NCBI RefSeq assembly: GCF_012927205.1
Contig: NZ_JABBGC010000001.1
Location: 3,844,810 to 3,908,809 of the forward strand
Direction: 5' to 3'
Length of the DNA stretch: 64,000 bases
Source: Chitinophaga fulva
GTDB taxonomy: Bacteria > Bacteroidota > Bacteroidia > Chitinophagales > Chitinophagaceae
In this document: piece after piece, positions 18,774-27,287 of the stretch
Layout of the letters: every line of letters starts with the position of its first letter
How positions within the stretch are numbered: position 1 is the first letter of the stretch
The notes under the pieces: generated by a model
What the model saw: only the letters and a program-made list of their open reading frames with translations
Told to the model about the DNA's origin: nothing
The model's database searches: none
Position numbers and translations under genes: made by a program

Positions 18774-18802
18774 GCCGGTGGGGTAACCCTTGCCGGCTTT
18801 TT
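18774..18802 (+). terminator. Antisense-oriented terminator-like hairpin in fecR-susC gap (system A)
   Basis: GCCGG (18774-18778) pairs with CCGGC (18793-18797), with an inner GGG/CCC stem, followed on the plus strand by five T residues. The flanking genes fecR and susC are on the minus strand, so the signal points against them. It could end an antisense RNA coming from the susC start, or act as a leader hairpin. Confidence 0.45.
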
Positions 18803-18836
18803 ACTGACCTTATGTGACAGGCATAGGCGATATATT

Positions 18837-19808
18837 TTAAGGTGTTTGTTTACGAAAAATAATGTGCTGGCCATTCATGGAATAGCTTAGTTTGTTAGCC
18901 AGGCAAAGCATGTCCAGTACATCTGATAAGGAATCAGCTGTTTCAATGCCAGCGGTAATGCGATAGGCCCCAAGGCTGGTGTCGGCAAAAGAAATTTTCC
19001 TGTTGTATTTGTTTTCCAGCATCAATGCTATCACATCCAGTCTTTCATTATTAAAAAGCAGTTTACCGGTTGTCCATGCGTTTACCGCCGTTCCGTCTAC
19101 GCTGGTTTTGCTGAATGTCTGTGATCCGGTGTTGACAGTCAGTTGTTCATCAGGCAGTACCACTACTTCCTTTCCCGCCATGGGCTGCAGGGTAGCATCG
19201 CCCTGAACGGCCACTTTTCCTTGTTGCACCGTTACCTGAAGGAAGGCCAGCCGGGGGTACATCCGCACATTAAATACCGTACCCAGTACCCGGGTATTGA
19301 CATGGCCCGACTTTACGATAAAGGGGCGTGCCGGGTCCTGTTTTACATCGAGGTACATTTCCCCGGACAGCAGTTCTATCTTTCTGGCGTCGCCGGTGAA
19401 ATGAGCAGGGTACCGCAAGCCGCTGCCTGCGTTTAGCCATACCCGTGTGCCATCGTCGAGGATTAGCTGCAGCGGTTTTGTTTTTGACGCAAATACTTCC
19501 TGCAGGTTTTCTTTAGCCGGCCAGCGCAGCCACATAAGCATACCAGCGCCTATTATCAGTAACAGGGACGCTGCTATTTTCGGCAGGGTATAACGTTGCA
19601 TCGTTACCCGTTTGGCAGACGGGGATGTTTGTTGTTGTATCTGTTGCCATATAGTGCTTTCCAGCTGCTCAAACCGGAGGCCGGAAGTATCTGCTTTACT
19701 ATTGTCGCTTTCCTGCTGGTACCATTGTTCTACCAACAGCTGTTCTTCCGGTGTGCAGTTACCGGCTACATATTTTTTCAGTAGCTTTTTGATGTCATGC
19801 ATGGGCAT
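18837..19808 (-). CDS. FecR-family anti-sigma factor (system A)
   Basis: A 323-residue single-pass inner-membrane protein: cytoplasmic sigma-binding part (LLKKYVAGNCTPEEQLLVEQWYQ), one membrane segment at about 75-95, and a periplasmic FecR domain (LDDGTRVWLNAGSGLRYPAHF) with a C-terminal STN-like domain. It would hold the upstream ECF sigma until the SusC STN domain reports ligand. The gene lies 90 bases after the sigma gene. An internal ATG two codons in is also possible as start. Confidence 0.92.
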   Translation of the reverse strand: MPMHDIKKLLKKYVAGNCTPEEQLLVEQWYQQESDNSKADTSGLRFEQLESTIWQQIQQQTSPSAKRVTMQRYTLPKIAASLLLIIGAGMLMWLRWPAKENLQEVFASKTKPLQLILDDGTRVWLNAGSGLRYPAHFTGDARKIELLSGEMYLDVKQDPARPFIVKSGHVNTRVLGTVFNVRMYPRLAFLQVTVQQGKVAVQGDATLQPMAGKEVVVLPDEQLTVNTGSQTFSKTSVDGTAVNAWTTGKLLFNNERLDVIALMLENKYNRKISFADTSLGAYRITAGIETADSLSDVLDMLCLANKLSYSMNGQHIIFRKQTP

Positions 19809-19898
19809 ATTAAAAGGGATGTACCTTTTCTATATGACAGCTGAAAATGAAAAGGGGGGTAGATGCCGGCAGATTATTTTAAAATTAACAGGGTGGGC

Positions 19899-20480
19899 TC
19901 AACAGAAAAAGGAGAAATGGGCCATTTTATGACGGAGGGTGCGGATGGCATTGCTGATTTGTTTCTTGACAGTTTCCTGTGAAAGCTGCAGCTGGTGGGC
20001 TATTTCTTTATGAGTAAGGGCCGTTTTCCGGCTTAGCTCAAATACTTCCCTCATTTTAGCCGGCAGGGCACGTATTTCCCGCTCCATACGGGCTGTCATT
20101 TCTTTTTCCGTAATGTATTGGAGGGAGTTATTATCAGTATCGGAGAGCGACTGTTTCAGGGAAGACAGATGGTGCCGGTACGTACGTTTGGATGCCAGCA
20201 TATTCAATACCCTGTTGCGCGTAGCAGCATATAAATAACCGGCCAGCGAACCGGAAAGCGTTATGTTAGCTGCTTTGGTCCAAAGGGCGGTGAACACTTC
20301 CTGTACAATGTCCTGTGCATCTTCTTCGTGTATTAGTATACGGTATGCCTGGAGGTAAAGGACTCCCCAGAATCTTTTGTATAATTCTTCAAACGCAAGG
20401 GTATTGCCCTGCCGGAATTGTTCCAGCAGTGCTTCATCATTCAACTTATCGAGCGGGCTGGTATAAGTGGATTGCTGCAT
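19899..20480 (-). CDS. ECF-type RNA polymerase sigma factor (system A)
   Basis: A 193-residue ECF sigma with region 2 (FEELYKRFWGVLYLQAYRILIHEEDAQDIVQEVFTALW) and region 4 helix-turn-helix (LTHKEIAHQLQLSQETVKKQISNAIRTLR). This is the Bacteroidota FecI-like group that pairs with FecR and SusCD. As first gene of system A it would direct polymerase to the susC promoter when released by its FecR. Its final residues (HFSFFC) are hydrophobic. Confidence 0.93.
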   Translation of the reverse strand: MQQSTYTSPLDKLNDEALLEQFRQGNTLAFEELYKRFWGVLYLQAYRILIHEEDAQDIVQEVFTALWTKAANITLSGSLAGYLYAATRNRVLNMLASKRTYRHHLSSLKQSLSDTDNNSLQYITEKEMTARMEREIRALPAKMREVFELSRKTALTHKEIAHQLQLSQETVKKQISNAIRTLRHKMAHFSFFC

Positions 20481-20520
20481 ACAGGCCTTTTTAAGGCAGA
20501 CAGGTGTCTGACATATCGCT

Positions 20521-20528
20521 CAAAAGTA
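20521..20528 (-). promoter_or_regulatory. Possible -7 element of the system A sigma gene
   Basis: The minus strand reads TACTTTTG here, an exact TAnnTTTG, 41 bases before the sigma start codon. No good TTTG -33 element is seen at 19-20 bases, so activity may need a regulator. Confidence 0.35.
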
Positions 20529-20617
20529 ATACGCGCGGCAGACATTGCATATTAAATAATTGTGAGCAGCTTGCGTGGCAGATTAATGTATTGTTACTAT
20601 TGGGGGGAATTAATCTT

Positions 20618-21019
20618 TTAGCGTAAACTCAAGAATTCCTGCAGGCAAATGTGTTGATCTATTATAATTTGCCGGTATTCTTTTTCCAGGGTCCGGAATT
20701 TCTCTACGGACGCAATAATTTGTATCGGGTCCTCCTGCATTCTGTATAAATATTCAATCTCAACTGCTGGTTTTTCCAGGTCTGTCAGGCCCACGCTTCG
20801 TATTTTAGTTAACAGCGTATGGGAAACGATCTTTCCTGTTGGGTAACCACCTGTGCTTGCTGCTTCTATCAAAGAATTGAGATAGTTATCCATATTTTCC
20901 ACATAGTCGGAGAATATGGCTTCGGCATGTGAAACGGCTGATATATCTGCGGCGTTGGTGCCATAAAGATGGTTCAGTACATCTTTGTCTAATCGATCGT
21001 CAAAGGGAATTGGGAGCAT
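20618..21019 (-). CDS. Hpt-like phosphotransfer protein
   Basis: A 133-residue, mostly helical cytosolic protein. The segment IVSHTLLTKIRSVGLTDLEKPAVEIEYL around H67 has the Hpt pattern: His, then a Gly ten residues later, then a helix ending in an acidic E. This resembles the four-helix-bundle histidine phosphotransfer domains that exchange phosphate with receiver domains. The match is by eye, and the usual HxLKGSA core is changed to HTLLTKI. The gene is divergent from a hybrid histidine kinase 424 bases away, which would be a natural partner, as both kinases in this block end in receiver domains and no separate output regulator is seen. Confidence 0.6.
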   Translation of the reverse strand: MLPIPFDDRLDKDVLNHLYGTNAADISAVSHAEAIFSDYVENMDNYLNSLIEAASTGGYPTGKIVSHTLLTKIRSVGLTDLEKPAVEIEYLYRMQEDPIQIIASVEKFRTLEKEYRQIIIDQHICLQEFLSLR

Positions 21020-21443
21020 GATGTTTTGGTGTGTTATTGCATCAATACAGTGAATAGTAAAATCCTGCTAAAGATAAGAATTTAGCCAACTATATGTAAG
21101 GATATCTTCCTAAATAAGATGATCTGGATAACTGGTGAATAAAAAAACTGAAATGGACAAGTACCTTTTGCGTTCTAAAACGTTGTCAGTATCAGATCAT
21201 GAAAGGGTTTTAGATTGACGAATTAGTATAAATTTTAAACTGTCTGTGTTCAACTGACGGTTTAAGCAGGACCAATACAGTTTTTTGCCTCTATCGGGGT
21301 AGCCTATATACTTTTTTTTGTTTCAGGCAAAATACTTAAATTATCCTACAAGATAGATGTTTAAACGCTTAGTATTGCTCCTGCATTAACGCCCAAATGA
21401 TAGAATATAACCTACAACAGAAATCCTCAAAATTTAATTTGGT
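21020..21443 (+). other. AT-rich intergenic region between Hpt-like gene and kinase
   Basis: These 424 bases are AT-rich and hold no convincing gene. An imperfect inverted repeat (AAACTGTC at 21237-21244 with GACGGTTT at 21256-21263) could be a regulator site or hairpin. Several T-runs are present, but no exact TTTG-N19/20-TAnnTTTG promoter was found on either strand. Confidence 0.4.
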
Positions 21444-23162
21444 ATGAAATCCATGAGAATTGACATTGTTACATTTGTTAAATCGATTATTGATATTGGA
21501 ACATCCAGAGCTCCTGTAGAAGATAGAAAAGCAATTCAGATTATTAATGTCCTGGGAATTGTAACCGGGTTAATGGTGTATGCTGTTGGATTCATTTTTT
21601 ACAGTATACTCCCTAATAGGTTGTTGCTTTATGGGGTGCTGTTTGAGGGCAGTAGCTTCATTGCCTTAGTAGTACTGAATTACTTTGGAAAAAGCCAGAT
21701 CTCAAAATATGCTGTGTTGGGTATACATTGCTTCGGTGCTGTTTACTTTGGAGCTTTATTGGGGATGGTACTACCTACTATGCTGGTTGCTGCTTTTTTA
21801 TTTGTGTTTTTGGTTGGTGGCACAACCCTGATATTTCGTAATAGTCTTAACAAGTGGTGCTCAATTGGTGTTGTTGCCATTGTAATGTGTATAACTGAAT
21901 TGAACAATTATTACGACGTGATAAAACCATTGCCGCTTGGTAATCATCATAACTATTATATATTCAGATGGTTAAGTAATGCTGGTATTTTGGCGCTGAT
22001 GCTTGGCGTAATTTGGTTACTGGCAAGAGCTGTTGAAGGATATGACAAGGCTAGGAGAAAGTTTTTGGCGGATACAACACATGAAATAGGGAATGCTTTA
22101 AATCCGATTTCTCAGAGTATTCAAAGGCTTGAAAGGTACATTAAGCAATTGGATTCCCCTGAACATATGGCCATATTTGAACAGTATATTAAGAGGGCTA
22201 AGCCTGCCATGAGTTATGCGAAGCTGATGATTGACAGTGTGATTTCATTAGCAAAAATTGAGAATGGAATTTATGAGCTGGAATGTAAGCCGTTTCTTGT
22301 CTTGCCGTGGGTTGGGTCTGTGATCGACATGCTATCTCCCAATGCTGAAGAAAAAGGCCAAATTATCCGTCTAAAATATCATGATTTGCGTCCCATTATC
22401 AATGCAGACAGATTGATGCTGACACAGATTTTGGGCAATTTGATTTCTAACGCATCAAAGTACGGAGCTAATAATACGGCTATCACTGTTACGTTATCTA
22501 ATATTGATAGATGGGGACTTAAAATAGCAGTACATAATTTGGGCTATATACCTCCAGAAGTACGTGTGAACTTGTTTGAACGCTATGTGACGACCAAAGG
22601 AGGCTATGAAAGAGGCAGCGGAACGGAGGGGAATGGTATTGGGCTGGATATAGTAAGAACGGCGGTAGGCAGGCTTGGAGGAAAAATTGAAGTAGCAAGT
22701 ACAATGGAGAATGGAACAACCTTCAGTGTCCAAATATTTGATGTTGTTGATCAGCGACAGGAGCTCCTTGTAACTTTAGATGATGAAAAACCAGTTACGC
22801 ATTCTTTTGATGATAAAACGATATTGATAATTGATGATAATTTAGATACCTACAATTCAGTTCGGATACTAACACGCGGGTGTAAACTGTACAAGGCTAT
22901 AGACGGTGAGGCAGGCCTGGCTAAAGCACAGGAATTAGTTCCGGACCTGATTTTAATAGATAAAACAATGGAGAAAATGGATGGGATGGAGGTTCTTCAG
23001 CACATCAAAAACGATAGTAAATTAAAGTCTATTCCAGTTGTTGTTGTAACTGGTTCGGTCTATGAAAAAGATAAATTTCTTTCTGCGGGTTGCAAGGACT
23101 TTTTAAGCAAGCCGTTAGATCATAAACAATTAGAATTGATATTATTAAAAAATTTAAAATAA
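21444..23162 (+). CDS. Membrane-bound hybrid histidine kinase 1
   Basis: A 572-residue protein. About residues 30-200 contain six or seven hydrophobic segments with a short loop ELNNYYDVIKPLPLGN. A kinase core follows with H-box FLADTTHEIGNALNP (H213; the usual HELRTPL is altered), N-box LGNLISNASKYG, and G-box GNGIGLDI. The C-terminal receiver has IDDN, phospho-acceptor D506 in LILIDKTM, VVVTGS and SKPLD. The membrane part is the likely sensor for a small or lipophilic ligand. No DNA-binding output is attached, so phosphate is expected to go on, perhaps to the neighbouring Hpt-like protein. A second, related kinase lies beyond the UbiA gene. Confidence 0.85.
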   Translation: MKSMRIDIVTFVKSIIDIGTSRAPVEDRKAIQIINVLGIVTGLMVYAVGFIFYSILPNRLLLYGVLFEGSSFIALVVLNYFGKSQISKYAVLGIHCFGAVYFGALLGMVLPTMLVAAFLFVFLVGGTTLIFRNSLNKWCSIGVVAIVMCITELNNYYDVIKPLPLGNHHNYYIFRWLSNAGILALMLGVIWLLARAVEGYDKARRKFLADTTHEIGNALNPISQSIQRLERYIKQLDSPEHMAIFEQYIKRAKPAMSYAKLMIDSVISLAKIENGIYELECKPFLVLPWVGSVIDMLSPNAEEKGQIIRLKYHDLRPIINADRLMLTQILGNLISNASKYGANNTAITVTLSNIDRWGLKIAVHNLGYIPPEVRVNLFERYVTTKGGYERGSGTEGNGIGLDIVRTAVGRLGGKIEVASTMENGTTFSVQIFDVVDQRQELLVTLDDEKPVTHSFDDKTILIIDDNLDTYNSVRILTRGCKLYKAIDGEAGLAKAQELVPDLILIDKTMEKMDGMEVLQHIKNDSKLKSIPVVVVTGSVYEKDKFLSAGCKDFLSKPLDHKQLELILLKNLK

Positions 23163-23241
23163 TGATATGCAGAGATAGAAGGGTGGCAGGTACACTGTAG
23201 TAAAATTGCGGCATAAATCGTTAACTTAGGACACATACAAT

Positions 23242-24198
23242 ATGTGCCCCATGAATGTTCTTTGCCGTAAAAGGAGGCGTTACCGCAACTTTTACTGTTG
23301 CCGTTTCGCTTTAAGGGAGATTGTCGTTATATGGCGGTTTATCAGCAATGATATTAAGGATACAATTGTACCCTCCGTCATCGCTTTTTTTAATGGATGG
23401 ATATATGTTCGTCCCCCCATCCGCTACTTGCCAGGACAGCTATTATTTAGCCTTATCTATGCGAGCTTATATATCTACACCTTCTGCATAAGTAATCAAC
23501 TACACAGTATAGCCGAGGATGCAATTAATAAACCTTACCGGCCCCTACCTACAGGATTTGTCACACAGAAAGAAACTAAGATTCGTTTTTTGATATATAA
23601 TGCTCTCTTCCTCATTGTTGCCTTCTATTTACACATTTTTTTTATAAGCATCGCTTGGATTGTCGTCACAGCAGGATTGAATCAATGGGGGTGGTCATCA
23701 CATTGGTTGACTAAAAACCACCTGGGAATGTCATTAGGAACGTTTATTTTATTTACAGCACAATGGGTTATTGCATCACCAGAAGGAAAAATCAGCGGAA
23801 ATGTTTATTGGTATTTCGCATTGTTAAGCATTTGGGCCGGCTCTAGTTTGCCTCTCCAGGATTTTCGTGATGTTGAGGGTGATCGTTTGATGGGACGTAA
23901 AACCTTAACAATTTCACTTGGGGAGGAAAAGGGGCGTCTGGTGATGATATTTCAATATTTAATTATGTCACCTGCTTTGGTATTAATGGCCATGCTCACG
24001 CAGGTAACAATGGTTCACTTATTGGATACTATCTTGCTGAGATGCTTATTGTTTGCACAAATTGGGGTTCACTGGTACATCGCTTATCGCATATGGTATT
24101 TTAGAAGTCCCAAGGAGGACGATTTTACCTATCATTTGTATGTCTTTCTGTTTTGCGCACTGGTACCAATGTTGAACCTCCTTTGTGAAAGTAGGTAG
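23242..24198 (+). CDS. UbiA-family membrane prenyltransferase
   Basis: A 318-residue, 7-9 TM protein of the UbiA superfamily. The first Asp-rich region reads NQLHSIAEDAINKPYRPLP, and the second reads DFRDVEGDRLMGRKTL; both are characteristic sites for prenyl diphosphate and magnesium. In this wording it resembles the less common UbiA group that also occurs in fungal and bacterial terpenoid pathways, rather than the housekeeping menaquinone enzyme MenA. No quinone-pathway gene is nearby. It lies between two hybrid kinases on the same strand, 79 bases after kinase 1. It may make a prenylated membrane molecule sensed by those kinases; this is inference. An in-frame ATG three codons later is an alternative start. 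Confidence 0.82.
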   Translation: MCPMNVLCRKRRRYRNFYCCRFALREIVVIWRFISNDIKDTIVPSVIAFFNGWIYVRPPIRYLPGQLLFSLIYASLYIYTFCISNQLHSIAEDAINKPYRPLPTGFVTQKETKIRFLIYNALFLIVAFYLHIFFISIAWIVVTAGLNQWGWSSHWLTKNHLGMSLGTFILFTAQWVIASPEGKISGNVYWYFALLSIWAGSSLPLQDFRDVEGDRLMGRKTLTISLGEEKGRLVMIFQYLIMSPALVLMAMLTQVTMVHLLDTILLRCLLFAQIGVHWYIAYRIWYFRSPKEDDFTYHLYVFLFCALVPMLNLLCESR

Positions 24199-24284
24199 TT
24201 TGATTTCTATGAAAACCCCATTTTTTAGACTGGACTGACAACCAATATGTTATTGCGATTTTTTATTTTATGCTGACAATCATT

Positions 24285-24315
24285 TTTGTCGTTTCTTTGT
24301 TACTTGGTAATATTG
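24285..24315 (+). promoter_or_regulatory. Likely promoter of hybrid kinase 2
   Basis: TTTG at 24285-24288, a 19-base spacer, then TAATATTG at 24308-24315 (one mismatch from TAnnTTTG), ending 26 bases before the kinase start codon. It suggests that kinase 2 can be expressed separately from UbiA. Confidence 0.5.
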
Positions 24316-24341
24316 TTTTCCTCTAATGATAACCTGTTAAC

Positions 24342-26036
24342 ATGTCTCTTATTTCCAGCCCGACTAGTGAATCTGTTTTCCGTAGGATTTGTTATTTGAT
24401 CTCCGCTTTGTCCCTGACCCTGGGTCTTTATGTTTATAGTATACTTGAATATGAGCCGATAAAATATATTGAGATTACATTTGGCGTATTTTTTTTGTTA
24501 TTGCCTTATCTCACGAAGAAGATAGGACTATACCTAAATATAAGTATCTTCTTTGTAGTGCTACATGGAGCCCTGTGTTTTTATGGGATTCTACTGGGAC
24601 CAAGCAGTGAAATATCTACGCTGGTTGCTTTCCTGTTAGGAGTCGCTGTTTTTTTATTACGAGGAAAGAAATTGGTGATTTTCCCTGTAGTATTGGCTAT
24701 TGGGATGCTCGTTTTTTTAGAATTAAACTATTACCACAGTTGGTTTACCCCACTTCCAATGGCCTATAAGACCGCAATCAAGGTGAGATGGGTAGTAATT
24801 TTTACTGCTGCAGGCCTTTCGGGTGTTACCATTTTCTATTTTGTCAAAAGGTGGGTCGCCGAAATTGAGAAAAACAAAAAGATGGCTCAACAGTTATTTG
24901 AGGCGAATGTATACAAAACAAATTTTCTGAGAGAAACGTCGCATGAGTTAAGAACCCCGTTAAGCAATATTATGGGGATAGCTGAGTTTTTTAATTTACA
25001 TAAAAACAACTTTTCTGATGAAGTGAAGCAGGAAGTTGACAATCTTCTTGAGTCGGCACACCTGGCAGCAGAATTGGTGAATAATCATTTAGACCTGGCA
25101 CGCATTGAGGCTGGTAAATACAATGATCTTCATCCCCCTGAAACTGTAAATTTGAAGTTTGTTTTCGATAACTGCATAGGCATGCAACGTGTTATTGCCA
25201 ATGCAAGAAAAGTAAAGCTGGAAATCTCCTATGATAAAACATTGCCGGATTATATTTCAATTGATAAACTGGCATTATATACGATCATCAATAATTTAAG
25301 TTCCAACGTTGTCAAACATACAGGGCAAAATAATATAGCCCAGGTGAAAATTTACCAGGAATGCGAGCGCCTGATCATCGAGACGAAGAACGCTGGTTAT
25401 ATTGCCCCTGACAAACTCAATGATATATTCAAACCTTTTGTGTCCACCAATCAAAAAAATAGCACCGGGCTGGGGTTGCCTATTATTAAACATATTGCCA
25501 GGTTAATGGACGGGGACGTTTATGCTTATGTGTTAGGTGAGTTTGTCATATTCCGTTTTGAAATGCCGTTGATAGTCGCAGAAGCCCCCATCGTGAAACA
25601 AGGCCTTCAGGAGATAAAAGGTGCTTTGCAAGGGTATAAAATTTTGTGTATCGACGATGACCATATGTCCAGGAGCCGGCTCGAAAGAAATATTAAACAT
25701 ACCGGGGCGAAATGCATCATGTTGGAAGACGCACTTTCTGCTATAGAAGTTGTTAGGACGGAAATGCCCAATGTCATTATCTGTGATATGACGTTGCCGC
25801 AATTATCCGGTGTTGATTTCGCTACGCAACTGAAACAAAGTCCTTACACGGCCCAACTTCGGGTCCCGATAATTTTCTTAAGTGCCGACGTTTTTTCAAA
25901 TGTTGGTAGTATAAAACAAGAAACCGGACTAGACGAAATTGAGTTTCTTCGGAAACCCTATTCGGATTTGGACTTATATTCTCTTTTGACAAAATACCTG
26001 GTCCCGGTAAGGATAATCGTGAGGGACTTCGCGTAA
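24342..26036 (+). CDS. Membrane-bound hybrid histidine kinase 2
   Basis: A 564-residue protein with the same architecture as the kinase 2.9 kb upstream: six or seven hydrophobic segments (about 15-170) with the loop ELNYYHSWFTPLPM, then a canonical H-box SHELRTPLSNI (H201), an N-box-like NNLSSNVVKHTG, a G-box STGLGLPII, and a C-terminal receiver with DDD, D482 in VIICDMTLP and RKPYS. The shared membrane-domain motif (ELNxYY, then PLP) marks the two as paralogues with the same sensor type. Unlike kinase 1 it keeps the standard H-box. No output domain is attached. Confidence 0.88.
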   Translation: MSLISSPTSESVFRRICYLISALSLTLGLYVYSILEYEPIKYIEITFGVFFLLLPYLTKKIGLYLNISIFFVVLHGALCFYGILLGPSSEISTLVAFLLGVAVFLLRGKKLVIFPVVLAIGMLVFLELNYYHSWFTPLPMAYKTAIKVRWVVIFTAAGLSGVTIFYFVKRWVAEIEKNKKMAQQLFEANVYKTNFLRETSHELRTPLSNIMGIAEFFNLHKNNFSDEVKQEVDNLLESAHLAAELVNNHLDLARIEAGKYNDLHPPETVNLKFVFDNCIGMQRVIANARKVKLEISYDKTLPDYISIDKLALYTIINNLSSNVVKHTGQNNIAQVKIYQECERLIIETKNAGYIAPDKLNDIFKPFVSTNQKNSTGLGLPIIKHIARLMDGDVYAYVLGEFVIFRFEMPLIVAEAPIVKQGLQEIKGALQGYKILCIDDDHMSRSRLERNIKHTGAKCIMLEDALSAIEVVRTEMPNVIICDMTLPQLSGVDFATQLKQSPYTAQLRVPIIFLSADVFSNVGSIKQETGLDEIEFLRKPYSDLDLYSLLTKYLVPVRIIVRDFA

Positions 26037-26138
26037 GTCATCTTCCGGAATTATCATGATGAAAAAATAAAATACAACATTATTTCGGTTAATTATATTT
26101 GTATGCGCAGCCATACGATAAAATCCCTCAGTGATCAA

Positions 26139-26180
26139 CCCGTTTGTGCCCGTTTGTTGATGTTTTGGAAACCCGTTTGT
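26139..26180 (+). repeat. Three direct copies of CCCGTTTGT
   Basis: The 9-mer CCCGTTTGT occurs at 26139-26147, 26149-26157 and 26172-26180. It agrees at 8 of 9 positions with the LytTR-binding repeat consensus, and a further copy lies in the likely operator at 29993. The spacing here (10 and 23 bases) is less regular than normal for LytTR sites. The repeats lie 70-110 bases before a small frameshifted gene. Confidence 0.5.
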
Positions 26181-26249
26181 CTGTAGTGATAACCCATAGT
26201 TAAAATCCTTCGAACTCAAAATTATACCTATTACATTTTCTCACTAAAC

Positions 26250-26542
26250 CATGACCCTTTATGACCAGAAAACAGCCCGCAATGCTGCCGGCGATCCTAC
26301 CAAAGGGCTTTTTGGTACCATTGTGCTGGGCGACAACCCCGGTTCGACTGTTCCCAAGATCGATATCTCCGGCTGGCAATACCACGCAGGTGCCCGGCAG
26401 CCAGCCCGTGCATGCGTTCTATAATCAACAGATAAATAACCACACCTATACGATCAACAGGAACGACTATCCTTATGAGCAGGTCGGCTATCGCTATCTT
26501 GGCGTAGCGTTCTATGCTTTCAAGACACCGTTTGTACGATAA
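26250..26542 (+). pseudogene. Small gene with apparent frameshift, function unknown
   Basis: From ATG at 26250 the frame gives MTLYDQKTARNAAGDPTKGL and continues to VPKIDISGWQ, then closes at TAA 26424-26426. A different frame picks up protein-like sequence from about 26370 (NTTQVPGSQPVHAFYNQQ, ending AFYAFKTPFVR, stop at 26540-26542). Joined near 26368 the two give one soluble protein of about 96 residues. This looks like a one-base frameshift in a small gene, or a sequencing error. I do not recognise the family. A hairpin terminator follows directly. Confidence 0.4.
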
Positions 26543-26556
26543 ATGTTACTAAACGA

Positions 26557-26590
26557 CAAGAGGTTGTAACCTGTGCGTTACAACCTCTTG
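26557..26590. terminator. Hairpin between convergent genes
   Basis: A perfect 14-base-pair inverted repeat (CAAGAGGTTGTAAC and its complement, six-base loop) lies between the small frameshifted gene and the convergent DUF4345 gene. It lacks a strong T-run on either side but is well placed as a shared terminator. Confidence 0.6.
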
Positions 26591-26616
26591 CCATTTCACC
26601 GGATGATGATTTTCCG

Positions 26617-27036
26617 TCATAGCCCCTGGGCAGAAACCCTGTACCGCTGCAAACGCAGCCACAACAACGCACCCAATATAAAAAACACGCTTTCAATGAC
26701 CAGCCATTGGGTGCCAAAAGCTCCCAGTGGACCTTCTACCGTCCAGGTGATGATCCTCGACAGGGCATAGAGCCCCCACAGCCAGCATAGAAAAACAACC
26801 CCCTGCTGTATGTCCTTTAGCGCCCAACGCACCAGCATGACCGTAATCGTTAGCCCTACGCCACCATATACACCTCTGATAGAACTGAATGCATCACTGT
26901 TGGGCAGCTTCACCTGTACCAGGTCCATTACCGCCTGCGGACTAAAAAAGCCCATCATGCTTACCATAAAAAAACTTCCCGCAGACAGGTAGAGGTAGAT
27001 GCGGGATAAAACTTTGATTGTTCGGGATGGATTCAT
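26617..27036 (-). CDS. DUF4345-type membrane protein
   Basis: A 139-residue protein with four hydrophobic segments and the conserved SIRGVYGGVGL segment of the DUF4345 family, whose function is unknown. The frame extends seven codons upstream, but the ATG at 27034-27036 gives the natural start MNPSRTIKVL. It stands alone, convergent with the small gene before it and divergent from the esterase gene after it. Confidence 0.75.
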   Translation of the reverse strand: MNPSRTIKVLSRIYLYLSAGSFFMVSMMGFFSPQAVMDLVQVKLPNSDAFSSIRGVYGGVGLTITVMLVRWALKDIQQGVVFLCWLWGLYALSRIITWTVEGPLGAFGTQWLVIESVFFILGALLWLRLQRYRVSAQGL

Positions 27037-27287
27037 ATTTACACATTTATAACACAAATTTGGAAGTAGGGCACTAATAAAATCTTTGTGCGCATCAAGA
27101 TTTTTATACGGATAATTTGCATGGGCGTTTGTAAAAGGCTACCCTCACGTCCCATTAGCTGGAAATTCTTTGCCAGAGCAGGTGCCACCTTATCTGGTGA
27201 ACCGTTTGGGCGCTGGCTCTTTGATAGTTTTGCTCACGGAATGGCCGTGTCTTCGGCCGCATTATTGATCTTAAAATCGCGAAACAG

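Noticed and set aside
21237..21263. Inverted repeat as operator for the kinase operon
   Set aside because: Only eight bases per arm with a mismatch; could easily be chance in AT-rich DNA, so it is only mentioned with the intergenic region.
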